Origin: Planctomycetes bacterium RIFOXYC2_FULL_41_27
GTDB lineage: Bacteria > Planctomycetota > Brocadiia > Brocadiales > Brocadiaceae
Length of the DNA: 9,478 bases
NCBI GenBank assembly: GCA_001828645.1
Contig: MHZD01000078.1
Location: 1-9,478 of the forward strand
Direction: 5' to 3'
Shown here: piece by piece, positions 1 to 6,814 of the stretch
Layout: every line of letters starts with the position of its first letter
How positions within the stretch are numbered: position 1 is the first letter of the stretch
Notes under the pieces: generated by a model
Database searches by the model: none
Told to the model about the DNA's origin: nothing
What the model saw: only the letters and a program-made list of their open reading frames with translations
Made by a program: the position numbers and the translations under genes

Positions 1-55
1 AACGACCATTCGGTTTAATGAGTTGAGACAAACGGTTCTTCATTCCCCAATCCAC
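1..55 (-). CDS. N-terminus of an LsrF/FbaB-like class I aldolase (partial, runs off the left edge)
   Basis: Only the first 18 codons lie in the window, reading MDWGMKNRLSQLIKPNGR from a GTG at 55-53. A strong Shine-Dalgarno sequence, AGGAGG on the minus strand (70-65), sits nine bases before the GTG, which decides this start over the in-frame ATG at 43-41. The peptide resembles the segment LDWGMQSRLSRIFNPKTGK that I recall from E. coli LsrF, just ahead of its catalytic-barrel sequence. LsrF belongs to the DeoC/LacD/FbaB aldolase group; members are Schiff-base (lysine) TIM barrels acting on sugar phosphates or on the phosphorylated autoinducer-2 product. The active site is outside the window, so substrate and exact subfamily cannot be stated. 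It is transcribed leftwards, like the cys operon, but about 300 bases of repeats separate it from the 70-residue gene. Confidence 0.62.
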   Translation of the reverse strand, partial: MDWGMKNRLSQLIKPNGR

Positions 56-149
56 GGTTTTATTCCTCCTTTTAAAAATGTTAATAATTCAAATTGTATG
101 AATCTTCATTATTATTTATACGGATCACATGACACATGCGACGCAAAAT

Positions 150-264
150 CCCCCTTAGACTTCGTCGTGAGCGCTCAGTCGAACGAAAAGGGGGCAAAGG
201 GGGTTGTAAAATAACCACGGAAAAACACAACCCCCTTAAGTCCCCCTTAATAAGGGGGACTTAA
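150..264. repeat. Composite C5/G5-tract inverted repeats (miniature intergenic element)
   Basis: Several inverted repeats built on CCCCCTT/AAGGGGG are packed together. CCCCCTT at 150-156 can pair with AAGGGGG at 188-194 around a centre containing the palindrome GAGCGCTC. The segment AAGGGGGCAAAGGGGGTTGT (188-207) can pair imperfectly with the C-tracts at 227-248. TTAAGTCCCCCTTA (236-249) and TAAGGGGGACTTAA (251-264) form a perfect 14-bp inverted repeat around a single base. No transposase is present. The structure is that of a non-autonomous palindromic element of the MITE or REP kind, lying downstream of the minus-strand 70-residue gene. Confidence 0.7.
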
Positions 265-299
265 AAGGACTAACTTGATGGTATAAGAATTTCAATCTT

Positions 300-327
300 G
301 TAGGGGCAATTCATGAATTGCCCCTAC
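300..327. repeat. Perfect 28-bp palindrome
   Basis: GTAGGGGCAATTCA (300-313) is followed at once by its exact reverse complement (314-327), giving a perfect palindrome with no spacer. There is no T-run on either side, so it is not a standard intrinsic terminator. Palindromes of this GTAGGGGC...GCCCCTAC form are familiar as dispersed repeats in several bacterial groups. It lies beyond the 3' end of the 70-residue gene and could form a cruciform, or a hairpin at an mRNA end. Confidence 0.8.
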
Positions 328-341
328 CTACAAATAGAAAT

Positions 342-360
342 AGTCGCCGAAGGCCTAATT
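342..360. repeat. 19-base dispersed motif, copy 1
   Basis: The sequence AGTCGCCGAAGGCCTAATT recurs with two substitutions at 6718-6736. Both copies are in the same orientation and begin 14-15 bases after the end of a palindromic or hairpin element. This copy ends three bases from the stop codon of the minus-strand 70-residue gene. Read on the minus strand it could form a small GCC-TTC-GGC hairpin. Function unknown; it may be the conserved end of a repeat element. Confidence 0.5.
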
Positions 361-363
361 TAT

Positions 364-576
364 TTATTTTTCTGGTCTGACAATTAAATATCCTTTTTCT
401 ATCAACCAATGATGGAATTGATATGTGGTATATTTACAATCTGTTTTACAAATCCCCCTTATTTTTTCATATTCTGCAGAACCCTCCTTTTGAGTGTTCA
501 GGTCAATCTGAATGGGGCACTTTATATCGTTACAAAATTCTCTTCGTTTGTAATCTACATATCCTTTAATTGACAT
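364..576 (-). CDS. 70-residue four-cysteine protein of unknown function
   Basis: I do not recognise a named family. The protein is small and charged, with no signal peptide or membrane segment. It has cysteines at 15, 20, 43 and 47, arranged CX4C then CX3C, and an aromatic/histidine C-terminal half (YQFHHWLIEKGYLIVRP). Paired cysteines plus His55 and His56 suggest a bound metal, zinc or an Fe-S cluster, but this is inference. The ATG at 576-574 is preferred: AAAGGA on the minus strand (590-585) precedes it by eight bases. An upstream in-frame GTG at 600 would add eight residues but has no comparable site. It lies 173 bases downstream of cysE on the same strand and could be read from that operon or alone; the gap shows no clear promoter or terminator. 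The dense pattern of C, W, H, G and P residues looks like a real, constrained protein rather than chance. Confidence 0.65.
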   Translation of the reverse strand: MSIKGYVDYKRREFCNDIKCPIQIDLNTQKEGSAEYEKIRGICKTDCKYTTYQFHHWLIEKGYLIVRPEK

Positions 577-749
577 AGTATTATTCCTTTTTCCAAACAC
601 TAACTTTGAAAGGGTAATCGCATTTTTTACTGCGTAACCAGCCTCATCGTTATTAAAATATCTGATAACCGATTGGTATGGACTTTAAATATAGGCGGTA
701 ATTGCCATAATACAATTGATAATTTTTCCTCAAGAAATTTTACCCTATC

Positions 750-1484
750 CTAAATGCCGTCACCATCTTTGTAATTTTTCATGAATATGGTCATTACTTC
801 AGATTCTGCTTCAGAAACGTAATCCTCTTCTTTAATCGAAAGGTTTAAATTGTCTTCCAGATTTTTAATACGCTGTTTGAGTTTGCGATTTTCCTTTAAT
901 ACAATCTTAAGGGCTTCTGCAATAGGGTCGGGTAATTGTCCATGATCCAGCATTACATCATGTTCTTTCTTTTTCTGTTCGATAATCCTGCCCGGTACTC
1001 CGACTACGGTTGCATGGGGAGGCACATCCTTGACCACAACAGAACCCGAACCGATGCGCACATAATCTCCGATAGTTATATTGCCCAATATACAGGCGTT
1101 TGAACCCACGATGATCTTCTTACCCAAAGTTGGATGTCTTTTCGTTTTTTCTGTAGTTGTACCACCCAGGACAACTCCCTTGTAAATAAGACACCCGTCT
1201 CCAATTACTGCTGTTTCGCCTATGACGACTCCCATACCGTGGTCAATGAACACACCGCGTCCTATTTCGGCGGCCGGGTGTATTTCAATACCTGTCAGGA
1301 ACCGATTGGCGTGAGAGATTAAACGTGCTAATAAGTTCCATCCTCTCTTCCGAAGATAATGGGATATTCGGTGTAGCCACAGGGCGTGTACACCCGGATA
1401 ACATAAAATTACTTCCAGTTTGCTCCTTGCAGCCGGGTCGTTTTGAAAGGCGGCATCAATGTCCTCCTTAATGCGTTCAAACAT
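750..1484 (-). CDS. cysE: Serine O-acetyltransferase
   Basis: CysE transfers the acetyl group of acetyl-CoA to L-serine, making O-acetylserine for cysteine synthesis in the cytoplasm. The 244-residue protein has a short N-terminal helical region (1-60) and a left-handed beta-helix of hexapeptide repeats (about 66-165). The catalytic Asp81-His82 pair is in [12 protein letters not shown]. The [15 protein letters not shown] loop (108-122) is the acetyl-CoA and serine region, and VVGVPGRII closes the helix. Residues about 186-215 look like a coiled coil. The C-terminus is GDGI, the same four residues I recall ending E. coli CysE, where the terminal isoleucine enters the CysK active site. The short N-terminus is that of EpsC/SAT types. 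The ATG at 1484 is chosen because its A is the last base of the cysK TGA (TGATG) and AAGGA on the minus strand (1495-1491) is six bases upstream. A TTG three bases earlier is less likely. Translational coupling to cysK is expected. Confidence 0.95.
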   Translation of the reverse strand: MFERIKEDIDAAFQNDPAARSKLEVILCYPGVHALWLHRISHYLRKRGWNLLARLISHANRFLTGIEIHPAAEIGRGVFIDHGMGVVIGETAVIGDGCLIYKGVVLGGTTTEKTKRHPTLGKKIIVGSNACILGNITIGDYVRIGSGSVVVKDVPPHATVVGVPGRIIEQKKKEHDVMLDHGQLPDPIAEALKIVLKENRKLKQRIKNLEDNLNLSIKEEDYVSEAESEVMTIFMKNYKDGDGI

Positions 1485-2413
1485 CAAAATTCCTTAAACA
1501 AAACCGTGGATAGATACCTTTCACCGGTATCCGGAAATACGACAACGATCAACTTCCCTTTATTCTCCGGCCTTGCGGCAACCTGGAGTGCCGCATATGC
1601 AGCGGCACCGGAAGAGATACCTGCCAGGATTCCTTCTTCGCGTGCCAGTTGTCGGGCTAATGCAAACGCCTGCTCATTTTTAACCGTAATAATCTCGTCG
1701 ACCACCTTCATGTTGAGAACATCAGGAATGAATCCCGCGCCGATCCCCTGAATTTTGTGAGGACCCGGTTTTCCACCCGAGAGTACAGGGGAATCGGCAG
1801 GCTCGACAGCTACTACCTTGACCGATGGTTTGCGTTCCTTAATGACCTCTCCAACGCCGGTAATCGTACCGCCCGTGCCTACTCCACTCACAAAGATATC
1901 GATCTCACCATCGGTGTCGTTCCATACTTCTTCCGCCGTTGTCTTGCGGTGTATTTCTGGATTGGCTGGATTCTTGAATTGTTGCGGCATGAACGAATTA
2001 GGGGTATTTTTCACCAATTCTTCTGCCTTATTTACCGCACCTCTCATTCCTTCAGCGCCTGGTGTTAATACTATCTTCGCGCCAAATGCCTCCAGGAGTG
2101 ACCGTCGTTCTAAGCTCATGGTATCGGGCATCGTTAAAATCAGTTTATATCCTCTTGCTGCAGCAACAAAAGCCAATGAGATGCCAGTATTGCCTGATGT
2201 TGGTTCTATGATGATTGTATCCTTCTTAATCAATCCCGCCTGTTCTGCTGCTTCAATCATCGCAATTCCTATACGGTCCTTTACACTGGCCAGAGGATTA
2301 AAAAATTCCATCTTTGCAACTACGGTGGATTCTAATCCCTTTGTGACGTTGTTTAATTTAACGAGTGGTGTATTACCAATCGTTTTGGTGATATCTTCGT
2401 ATATCCTTGCCAT
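1484..2413 (-). CDS. cysK: Cysteine synthase A (O-acetylserine sulfhydrylase)
   Basis: This PLP enzyme joins O-acetylserine and sulfide to give L-cysteine and acetate. The 309 residues match the usual CysK length. Visible motifs in order are TIGNTPLV near the N-terminus; NPLASVKDR with the PLP Schiff-base lysine at 45; PTSGNTG (71-77), which binds the substrate carboxylate; the glycine-rich PLP phosphate loop [11 protein letters not shown] (about 176-186); GISSGAA near 266-272, whose serine contacts the PLP ring nitrogen; and TGERYLST near the end. The ATG at 2413 has GAGGG about six bases upstream on the minus strand. The gene is first in the operon, with cysE immediately downstream. The CysE tail GDGI suggests the two products form the cysteine synthase complex. 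No T-box, riboswitch or CysB-type site is evident upstream. CysK is favoured over CysM by the overall pattern, and over cystathionine beta-synthase by length. Confidence 0.96.
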   Translation of the reverse strand: MARIYEDITKTIGNTPLVKLNNVTKGLESTVVAKMEFFNPLASVKDRIGIAMIEAAEQAGLIKKDTIIIEPTSGNTGISLAFVAAARGYKLILTMPDTMSLERRSLLEAFGAKIVLTPGAEGMRGAVNKAEELVKNTPNSFMPQQFKNPANPEIHRKTTAEEVWNDTDGEIDIFVSGVGTGGTITGVGEVIKERKPSVKVVAVEPADSPVLSGGKPGPHKIQGIGAGFIPDVLNMKVVDEIITVKNEQAFALARQLAREEGILAGISSGAAAYAALQVAARPENKGKLIVVVFPDTGERYLSTVLFKEF

Positions 2414-2474
2414 ATTTCCCTCTTGATTAAATTCTATAAAAGCAGATGTTTTAATTATAGATTATAATTACCAT

Positions 2475-2504
2475 ATATTATCATAGTTAAAATACATTTC
2501 TCAA
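2475..2504 (-). promoter_or_regulatory. Candidate sigma70-type promoter for cysK-cysE
   Basis: On the minus strand TTGAGA (2504-2499) and TAATAT (2480-2475) are separated by 18 bases and lie about 60-90 bases upstream of the cysK ATG. The region is very AT-rich, so chance matches are likely; a TATAAT further downstream is an alternative -10. Confidence 0.35.
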
Positions 2505-2529
2505 GGAATTTTTAAAGGCTTAATTTCCC

Positions 2530-2557
2530 TTGACAAAAAAGAATTTGTATATAACAT
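2530..2557 (+). promoter_or_regulatory. Candidate sigma70-type promoter for the omega-like gene
   Basis: A consensus -35 box TTGACA (2530-2535) is followed after 16 bases by TAACAT (2552-2557), about 105 bases before the ATG at 2664. The -10 match is imperfect. The box faces away from the cysK promoter, making this a divergent control region. Confidence 0.4.
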
Positions 2558-2663
2558 ATGGAATTTTAATCTATCATTATTTATTATGAATAATATATCG
2601 GTCTGAAAAAATTTTTGTGAATCGTGTTTATTTTGGAACATATATCTTATTTTAGGTGTTAAA

Positions 2664-2891
2664 ATGAACTACAAAAATATAGATGAACTTGCAAAACAGG
2701 TGGGTGGCTCATTGCGGCTTACGTCATTGATTATAAGTCGGGCAAGACAAATTATAAAAAGAGCTCCTGTGTTTATTGAGACAAACATTGATGATCCTGT
2801 TCAGATTGCCTTTTTAGAATTAATGCAAAAGAAGATTAGGCTAAGTGATGGGACTGGGCAACCTACCCAAATCAAGAGTTCAAAAAATTAA
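2664..2891 (+). CDS. rpoZ: RNA polymerase omega subunit-like protein
   Basis: The 75-residue protein aligns by eye with the core of omega, which binds the beta-prime subunit and helps RNA polymerase assemble. IDELAKQVGGSLRLTSLIIS followed by RARQIIKR corresponds to E. coli [20 protein letters not shown], and the DPVQIAFLELMQKKI stretch (about 44-58) corresponds to the TTVIALREIEEGLI helix. The usual hydrophobic and RARQ pattern is kept, although the first helix has SLRLTSL where most omegas have RF.LV. The protein is shorter than E. coli omega (91 residues), lacking its C-terminal tail. AGGTG (2654-2658) lies five bases before the ATG. It appears to be transcribed alone, divergently from cysK, with a non-coding gap after it. 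In many genomes rpoZ sits beside gmk or coaBC; that context is absent here. The alternative is a small DNA- or polymerase-binding protein of the same fold. Confidence 0.68.
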   Translation: MNYKNIDELAKQVGGSLRLTSLIISRARQIIKRAPVFIETNIDDPVQIAFLELMQKKIRLSDGTGQPTQIKSSKN

Positions 2892-3232
2892 AACTTGTTA
2901 GAGGGTTCTGGAATACTTCGAGTTTTGCGGCAGAGAATTATTTTGGAATTTATAAATATTTATTGTTGTTTTTAGGAGTAAGTGGATACATTAATTACTT
3001 AGTGGTATTGTAGTTAGACAAGAAATCCTGTTGAACTACACTCTAATTCACCTACCCAAAGATTACATCACAATCTCAAGGCTTTAGTTCAATTTTTAAA
3101 TTCATTGTGTAATTAATAAGCAGTGATTAAACATAAAATAGCCGTTCCATAATGTTGAATGTTGGATAAGATAAAAAATAAAAGCTTGCTGTGTAAAGAA
3201 GTATTACAAGTATATTAGGGGGATTTTTTTAT
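2892..3232 (+). other. 341-base non-coding gap before the ABC cluster
   Basis: No credible gene is visible on either strand; all frames are broken by frequent stops. TTGAACTA (3031-3038) and TAGTTCAA (3085-3092) form an 8-bp inverted repeat with a 46-base loop, followed by a short T-run. This is weak as a terminator but is the only structure that could end the omega transcript. The promoter of the ABC cluster should lie here, but no box pair stands out. AGGGGGA (3217-3223), nine bases before the ATG at 3233, is the ribosome binding site of the ATPase gene. Confidence 0.5.
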
Positions 3233-4177
3233 ATGATTAAAGTCGAACAGTTAGCAAAGCGTTACGCGGATGTGTATGCTGTAGACCATGTCTCTTTCGA
3301 GGTCAATCAGGGTGAAATTTTAGGTCTCTTAGGACCTAACGGAGCGGGCAAAACCACTACCATGCGTATTCTTACTTGTTACATGCCTGCCACATCAGGT
3401 ACTGCTACAGTTGCTGGTTATGATGTTTTTCGTGACTCAATTAACGTGCGGAAGCAAATAGGATATTTACCAGAAAACGTACCTTTGTATCCTGAAATGC
3501 GAGTCAAAGAGTATCTGACATTCCGTGCAAAATTGAAGAGGGTGCCATGTCGTGAACGCAAATTAAAGATTGATGAGTGTATTGAAAAATGCAGGATTAA
3601 AGAAGTGCAAAATCAGATTATTGGTACACTTTCCAAAGGATACCGCCAGAGGGTGGGTTTAGCCGATACCCTTGTCCACGATCCGAAAATACTCATCCTC
3701 GATGAGCCAACGATTGGACTCGATCCCAACCAGATACGACAGGTGAGGCAACTCATAAAGGAACTTGGGGAAAAACATACAATTCTCCTGTCTACTCATA
3801 TCCTTCCAGAGGTCGAAATGCTTTGCGGTCGGGTAATTATTATTAATAAAGGTAAAATAGTTGCTATGGATACTCCATCCAATTTGGAAACTCAACTCAG
3901 GAGTGGAAGTGTTGTTGTATTAGAAGTCCGTGGTAACGGTGAGAAAATAAAGAATGCATTATCCGGTATAAAAGGTGTTAAAAAGGTCGTATGGTACGAC
4001 AAAGGTGAAGTTAATAATTTTAGCGTAGAAGCGGAAAAAGATATGGATATAAGGGAAGATATCTTTTCAAATGTTGTAAAAAATAACGGAGTTATTCGGG
4101 AGATGAAACAAACTGCCGTTACTTTAGAAGAAATATTCCATCAAATTACCACGCAAGAACAGGAGGTAACGACATAA
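3233..4177 (+). CDS. ABC transporter ATP-binding protein, GldA/CcmA type
   Basis: This cytoplasmic ATPase powers an ABC-2 type exporter. The 314 residues contain Walker A GPNGAGKTT (34-42); the Q-loop region, written QIGYLPENVPLY (76-86) as is common in GldA-like proteins; signature LSKGYRQRVGLA (133-144); Walker B ILILDEPT (153-160) with catalytic Glu158; the D-loop GLDP (162-165); and the switch histidine in STHIL (His189). Residues about 205-314 form an extra C-terminal domain of the DUF4162-like kind, ending in TLEEIFHQIT, typical of ATPases paired with ABC-2 permeases. All catalytic residues are intact. Its stop codon directly abuts the permease ATG, so the two should be co-translated. 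Bacteroidota GldA, needed for gliding, is the best-known relative, but the same type serves many exporters, so gliding is not implied. Confidence 0.92.
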   Translation: MIKVEQLAKRYADVYAVDHVSFEVNQGEILGLLGPNGAGKTTTMRILTCYMPATSGTATVAGYDVFRDSINVRKQIGYLPENVPLYPEMRVKEYLTFRAKLKRVPCRERKLKIDECIEKCRIKEVQNQIIGTLSKGYRQRVGLADTLVHDPKILILDEPTIGLDPNQIRQVRQLIKELGEKHTILLSTHILPEVEMLCGRVIIINKGKIVAMDTPSNLETQLRSGSVVVLEVRGNGEKIKNALSGIKGVKKVVWYDKGEVNNFSVEAEKDMDIREDIFSNVVKNNGVIREMKQTAVTLEEIFHQITTQEQEVTT

Positions 4178-4888
4178 ATGACAAGCACTGGTACGATATT
4201 CCAAAGGGAAATTAACGCCTACTTCCTATCGCCAATCGCATACGTTGTTATTACCGTATTTATGGTCTTTTCCGGCTATTTTTTTTCTGTCATGCTTGGT
4301 TTGACTCAAGAGTCCACGTTACGATACAGTCTTGCTTATACGCAATTTATCCTTTCCATCCTAACCCCTGTTATTACCATGCGATTATTTGCCGAGGAGT
4401 ATAAGACGGGGACTATTGAACCACTCATGACAGCGCCGGTAACAGATTTTGAAGTGGTGTTTGGAAAATTTTTATCCGCTTGGGCGCTTTACAATATTAT
4501 GATTGCCCCAACTGCTTTTTATATCATATTCCTGGCATGGGTAGGCTCTCCTGATTACGGCGCTATTATTGCCAGTTACATTGGGCTGATTCTGATGGGG
4601 GGTCTCTTTGTGGCTATTGGGTTACTGGTGTCTGCTGTTACCAAAAATCAAATTGTTGCAGCCGTCATCGGTATCGTTGCGCTACTCATATTACTGGTGA
4701 TTGGTTTAGCTAGTACTGGGAATGAGGGGTGGTTTTATAGTTGTCTGAGCTATATTGGCACCTATGACCACTGGGATACATTTACAAAAGGGTTAATAGA
4801 CACAAGAGACGTTGTTTACTACGGTAGTTTTACCGCTTTACTCATATTTATAGCAGTACGTATTGTTGAGAGCAGGAGATGGAGATGA
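4178..4888 (+). CDS. ABC-2 type permease, GldF-like
   Basis: The 236-residue integral membrane protein is the channel partner of the upstream ATPase. Six hydrophobic segments are visible at about 20-40, 52-69, 100-122, 131-154, 158-177 and 212-229. Between the second and third is the cytoplasmic coupling motif RLFAEEYKTGTIEPLMTAPV (69-88), a hallmark of GldF/NosY-like permeases that contact the ATPase. The ATG immediately follows the ATPase stop, and AGGAGGT (4161-4167), a near-perfect Shine-Dalgarno sequence, lies ten bases upstream. Its TGA overlaps the next start codon (ATGA), so all three genes form a tightly coupled operon. The order ATPase, permease, GldG-family protein is that seen in GldA-GldF-GldG type clusters. 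The substrate is unknown. Confidence 0.92.
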   Translation: MTSTGTIFQREINAYFLSPIAYVVITVFMVFSGYFFSVMLGLTQESTLRYSLAYTQFILSILTPVITMRLFAEEYKTGTIEPLMTAPVTDFEVVFGKFLSAWALYNIMIAPTAFYIIFLAWVGSPDYGAIIASYIGLILMGGLFVAIGLLVSAVTKNQIVAAVIGIVALLILLVIGLASTGNEGWFYSCLSYIGTYDHWDTFTKGLIDTRDVVYYGSFTALLIFIAVRIVESRRWR

Positions 4889-6585
4889 ATACTTTGAATG
4901 ACAAAAAGAACGATTGGTTAGATCAGTTTGGTGGATATATTATCCTGGCTGGTATAATTGCTGTTATAGCTGGCTTTGGTGTATCAAGAATCCTCAATTC
5001 GTGGGGACTGGCTTCTCTTGTACCGATGGGGGTTGGTGGGGGTATTATCATCGGATTTACCACAGCCAAGGCTATCAGGAGCAAATGGTTCTCATCCGAG
5101 GCGTCGAAAAGAAAGGCGCTCGTCGGGACAAATGTTGCGATAATGTCAATCTTCGCTGCCGGTATCTTTGCAATTGTAGGTTTTTTGAATAATCGGCATT
5201 ATGAGCGTCTTGATCTCACCATTACGGGGAAATACTCCCTTTCACAAAAAACCAAAAATATATTAAAGAATCTTGACAAACCCGTTGTAATTACCACCTT
5301 GTTTAATCCAGGCGAAATGTTTTATGAACAAATTGTGGATATCCTGAAGGAATATGCCTATCATTCCGACAAAATTAAGGTGGAAAGTATTGACCCGTTG
5401 AGAAACCGTACCAAGGTTGAGGAGCTGGCTAAACGCCTTGAGATTGACGCGCTTCAGTTAAACACCGTAGTGTTCGAATGCAGCGAACACAGCAAACATG
5501 TACAGCAGAATGAAGTTATAGAAAAGCAGTATCCATTCAAGTTTAAAGGTGAAGAGGCATTCACAGAAGCTATTCTCAACGTCACCCAGGAGAAACAAAC
5601 GGCCATTTACTTCGTTACGGGACATGGCGAACGGCAGTTAGAAGACTATGACCGTGGAGGTATCTCTGGAATTGCCAATGCCCTTAAACGTGACAACTGT
5701 CGCACAGCCCCGCTTGATATTTTGAACACCAAAAAAATTCCAGATGACTGCGATGTATTGGTTGTCGCGGGACCGACGAAGGCATACCTGACAGAAGAAT
5801 TAAACATAATTCGTAACTATCTTGAAAACAGGGGTAAGCTGTTACTTTTGCTTGAGCCTGCCGTTACTCCAAATAGTCCTACGGGGTTTAAGACGCTTAT
5901 GGCAGAATACGGTATCGTGGTGCGTGATGATGTCGTTGTCTATAACAAAGTGAATATGCCTCTTTTTGGTATTCAAACCGTTGCAGAAATCTACGTGGGT
6001 AAGGACGAATATGCAGAATTTAAGATTACAGACGGTTTAAAGAGCTTTAATACAATCATTTTAGGCGCTTGTTCTGTCGGTTCTGCGCCGCCAAATGACC
6101 AAATGCCTTATCAGGCCGCGACGTTGATAAATGCGCCTGAAGGTTCCTGGGGAGAAACCGATGTTGCAAATTTACGGCAAAGAAAACCTGAACTTAATGT
6201 AGACGTTGATTTGCAAGGCCCTGTTTCTCTTGCTGTGGCTTCACAGGTAAAAGAACTGCCCAAATCAGTCACTCAGTCACATTCTGCTATGGCAAACGAC
6301 CTGAATGCTCAACCACAAGGGTCACGACTAGTTGTGTTCGGAGATGTGGATTTTGCGTCTAATGAATATGTCGAAAATCCAGGAAATGCCGATTTGTTTC
6401 GGAATTCCGTTAATTGGTTAGCAAAAAAAGAAACTCAATTGGGCATTTCTGCCAAGCCGCCTGATTTCCGTAAGGCAACGATTAACCCAGCCCAGATGAA
6501 GGTTATCTTCTGGGTTTCTATTGCCGGCATCCCTGTGGTACCAATAGTCATTGGCAGCCTCGTCTGGTGGAAGAGGCGTCGTTAA
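4885..6585 (+). CDS. GldG-family ABC transporter auxiliary protein
   Basis: The 566-residue membrane-anchored protein has hydrophobic segments near 17-37, 44-60 and 84-101, a large soluble region (about 105-535) and a C-terminal membrane segment (about 538-560) followed by WWKRRR. The soluble part shows the ABC_transp_aux pattern: LTITGKYSLSQKTKNIL after the N-terminal segments, IYFVTGHGE (241-249), a DVLVVAGP strand (290-297) and VVFGDVDFASN (483-493) followed by NWLA (510-513). Topology suggests the soluble region is periplasmic. The ATG at 4885 is chosen because it makes the usual ATGA overlap with the permease and AGGAG (4874-4878) is six bases away. The ATG at 4879 would abut that site. 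GldG proteins are partners of GldA/GldF exporters; their biochemical role is unknown, and the GHGE motif recalls a Rossmann/GATase-like fold without clear catalysis. The gene ends before a repeat-bearing gap. Confidence 0.9.
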   Translation: MNTLNDKKNDWLDQFGGYIILAGIIAVIAGFGVSRILNSWGLASLVPMGVGGGIIIGFTTAKAIRSKWFSSEASKRKALVGTNVAIMSIFAAGIFAIVGFLNNRHYERLDLTITGKYSLSQKTKNILKNLDKPVVITTLFNPGEMFYEQIVDILKEYAYHSDKIKVESIDPLRNRTKVEELAKRLEIDALQLNTVVFECSEHSKHVQQNEVIEKQYPFKFKGEEAFTEAILNVTQEKQTAIYFVTGHGERQLEDYDRGGISGIANALKRDNCRTAPLDILNTKKIPDDCDVLVVAGPTKAYLTEELNIIRNYLENRGKLLLLLEPAVTPNSPTGFKTLMAEYGIVVRDDVVVYNKVNMPLFGIQTVAEIYVGKDEYAEFKITDGLKSFNTIILGACSVGSAPPNDQMPYQAATLINAPEGSWGETDVANLRQRKPELNVDVDLQGPVSLAVASQVKELPKSVTQSHSAMANDLNAQPQGSRLVVFGDVDFASNEYVENPGNADLFRNSVNWLAKKETQLGISAKPPDFRKATINPAQMKVIFWVSIAGIPVVPIVIGSLVWWKRRR

Positions 6586-6617
6586 TTGAAATGTACAAGG
6601 AATTTTAAAGATATAGT

Positions 6618-6702
6618 TCCTCCCCCTTGATGGGGGAGGTTAGGTGGGGGTGAAAGAAACACGCCGAACACCCTCCCTTAGTCCCTCCCATCGAGGGAGG
6701 GA
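6618..6702. repeat. C/G-rich long inverted repeat with two inner hairpins
   Basis: Two imperfectly complementary arms, 6618-6652 and 6669-6702, flank a 16-base centre. Each arm also folds on itself: CCTCCCCC (6619-6626) with GGGGGAGG (6632-6639), and TCCCTCCC (6682-6689) with GGGAGGGA (6695-6702), each with a five-base loop. It lies between the GldG-family gene and the DUF4340 gene. It resembles a miniature non-autonomous palindromic element and could also halt or stabilise mRNA there. There is no following T-run. Confidence 0.7.
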
Positions 6703-6717
6703 AAATTCATATTTGTA

Positions 6718-6736
6718 AGTTGCCGAAAGCCTAATT
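6718..6736. repeat. 19-base dispersed motif, copy 2
   Basis: AGTTGCCGAAAGCCTAATT matches 342-360 at 17 of 19 positions in the same orientation, and again begins 15 bases after a hairpin element (ending 6702). It is 78 bases upstream of the DUF4340 gene. Function unknown. Confidence 0.5.
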
Positions 6737-6814
6737 AATTGCGTTACATAAGAGAATGAAGGTTTACCGCTATTTCAATTTCATGATTTCTACGTTGGAG
6801 GAAAGAATTAAGTT

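Noticed and set aside
23..214. Plus-strand open frame of 63 residues from a TTG
   Set aside because: It has no ribosome site, runs through the palindromic repeats and is antisense to the better supported minus-strand aldolase start at 55.
150..264. CRISPR array
   Set aside because: The repeats are inverted and overlapping, without regular spacers.
300..327. Intrinsic terminator for the 70-residue gene
   Set aside because: The stem is strong but no T-run follows on either strand.
577..749. Possible further gene or terminator between cysE and the 70-residue gene
   Set aside because: Frames are broken by stops, and the only hairpin (about 721-739) is short, AT-rich and lacks a T-run.
1134..2426. 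Several plus-strand open frames (1134-1322, 1443-1751, 1757-2068, 1818-2426)
   Set aside because: They are antisense shadows of cysE and cysK, whose motifs are complete.
2861..3060. 11-base direct repeat ACCTACCCAAA (2861-2871 and 3050-3060)
   Set aside because: It is short, one copy lies inside the omega-like gene, and it has no further structure; likely chance.
3186..3216. Promoter TTGCTG-19-TATATT before the ATPase gene
   Set aside because: The spacing is too long and transcription would start inside the Shine-Dalgarno sequence.
3659..3895. Minus-strand open frame inside the ATPase gene
   Set aside because: It is antisense to conserved ATPase motifs and has no independent support.
4914..5192. 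Plus-strand open frame inside the GldG-family gene in another frame
   Set aside because: It is a shadow of the membrane-spanning N-terminus, with unlikely Trp/Tyr/Cys-rich composition.
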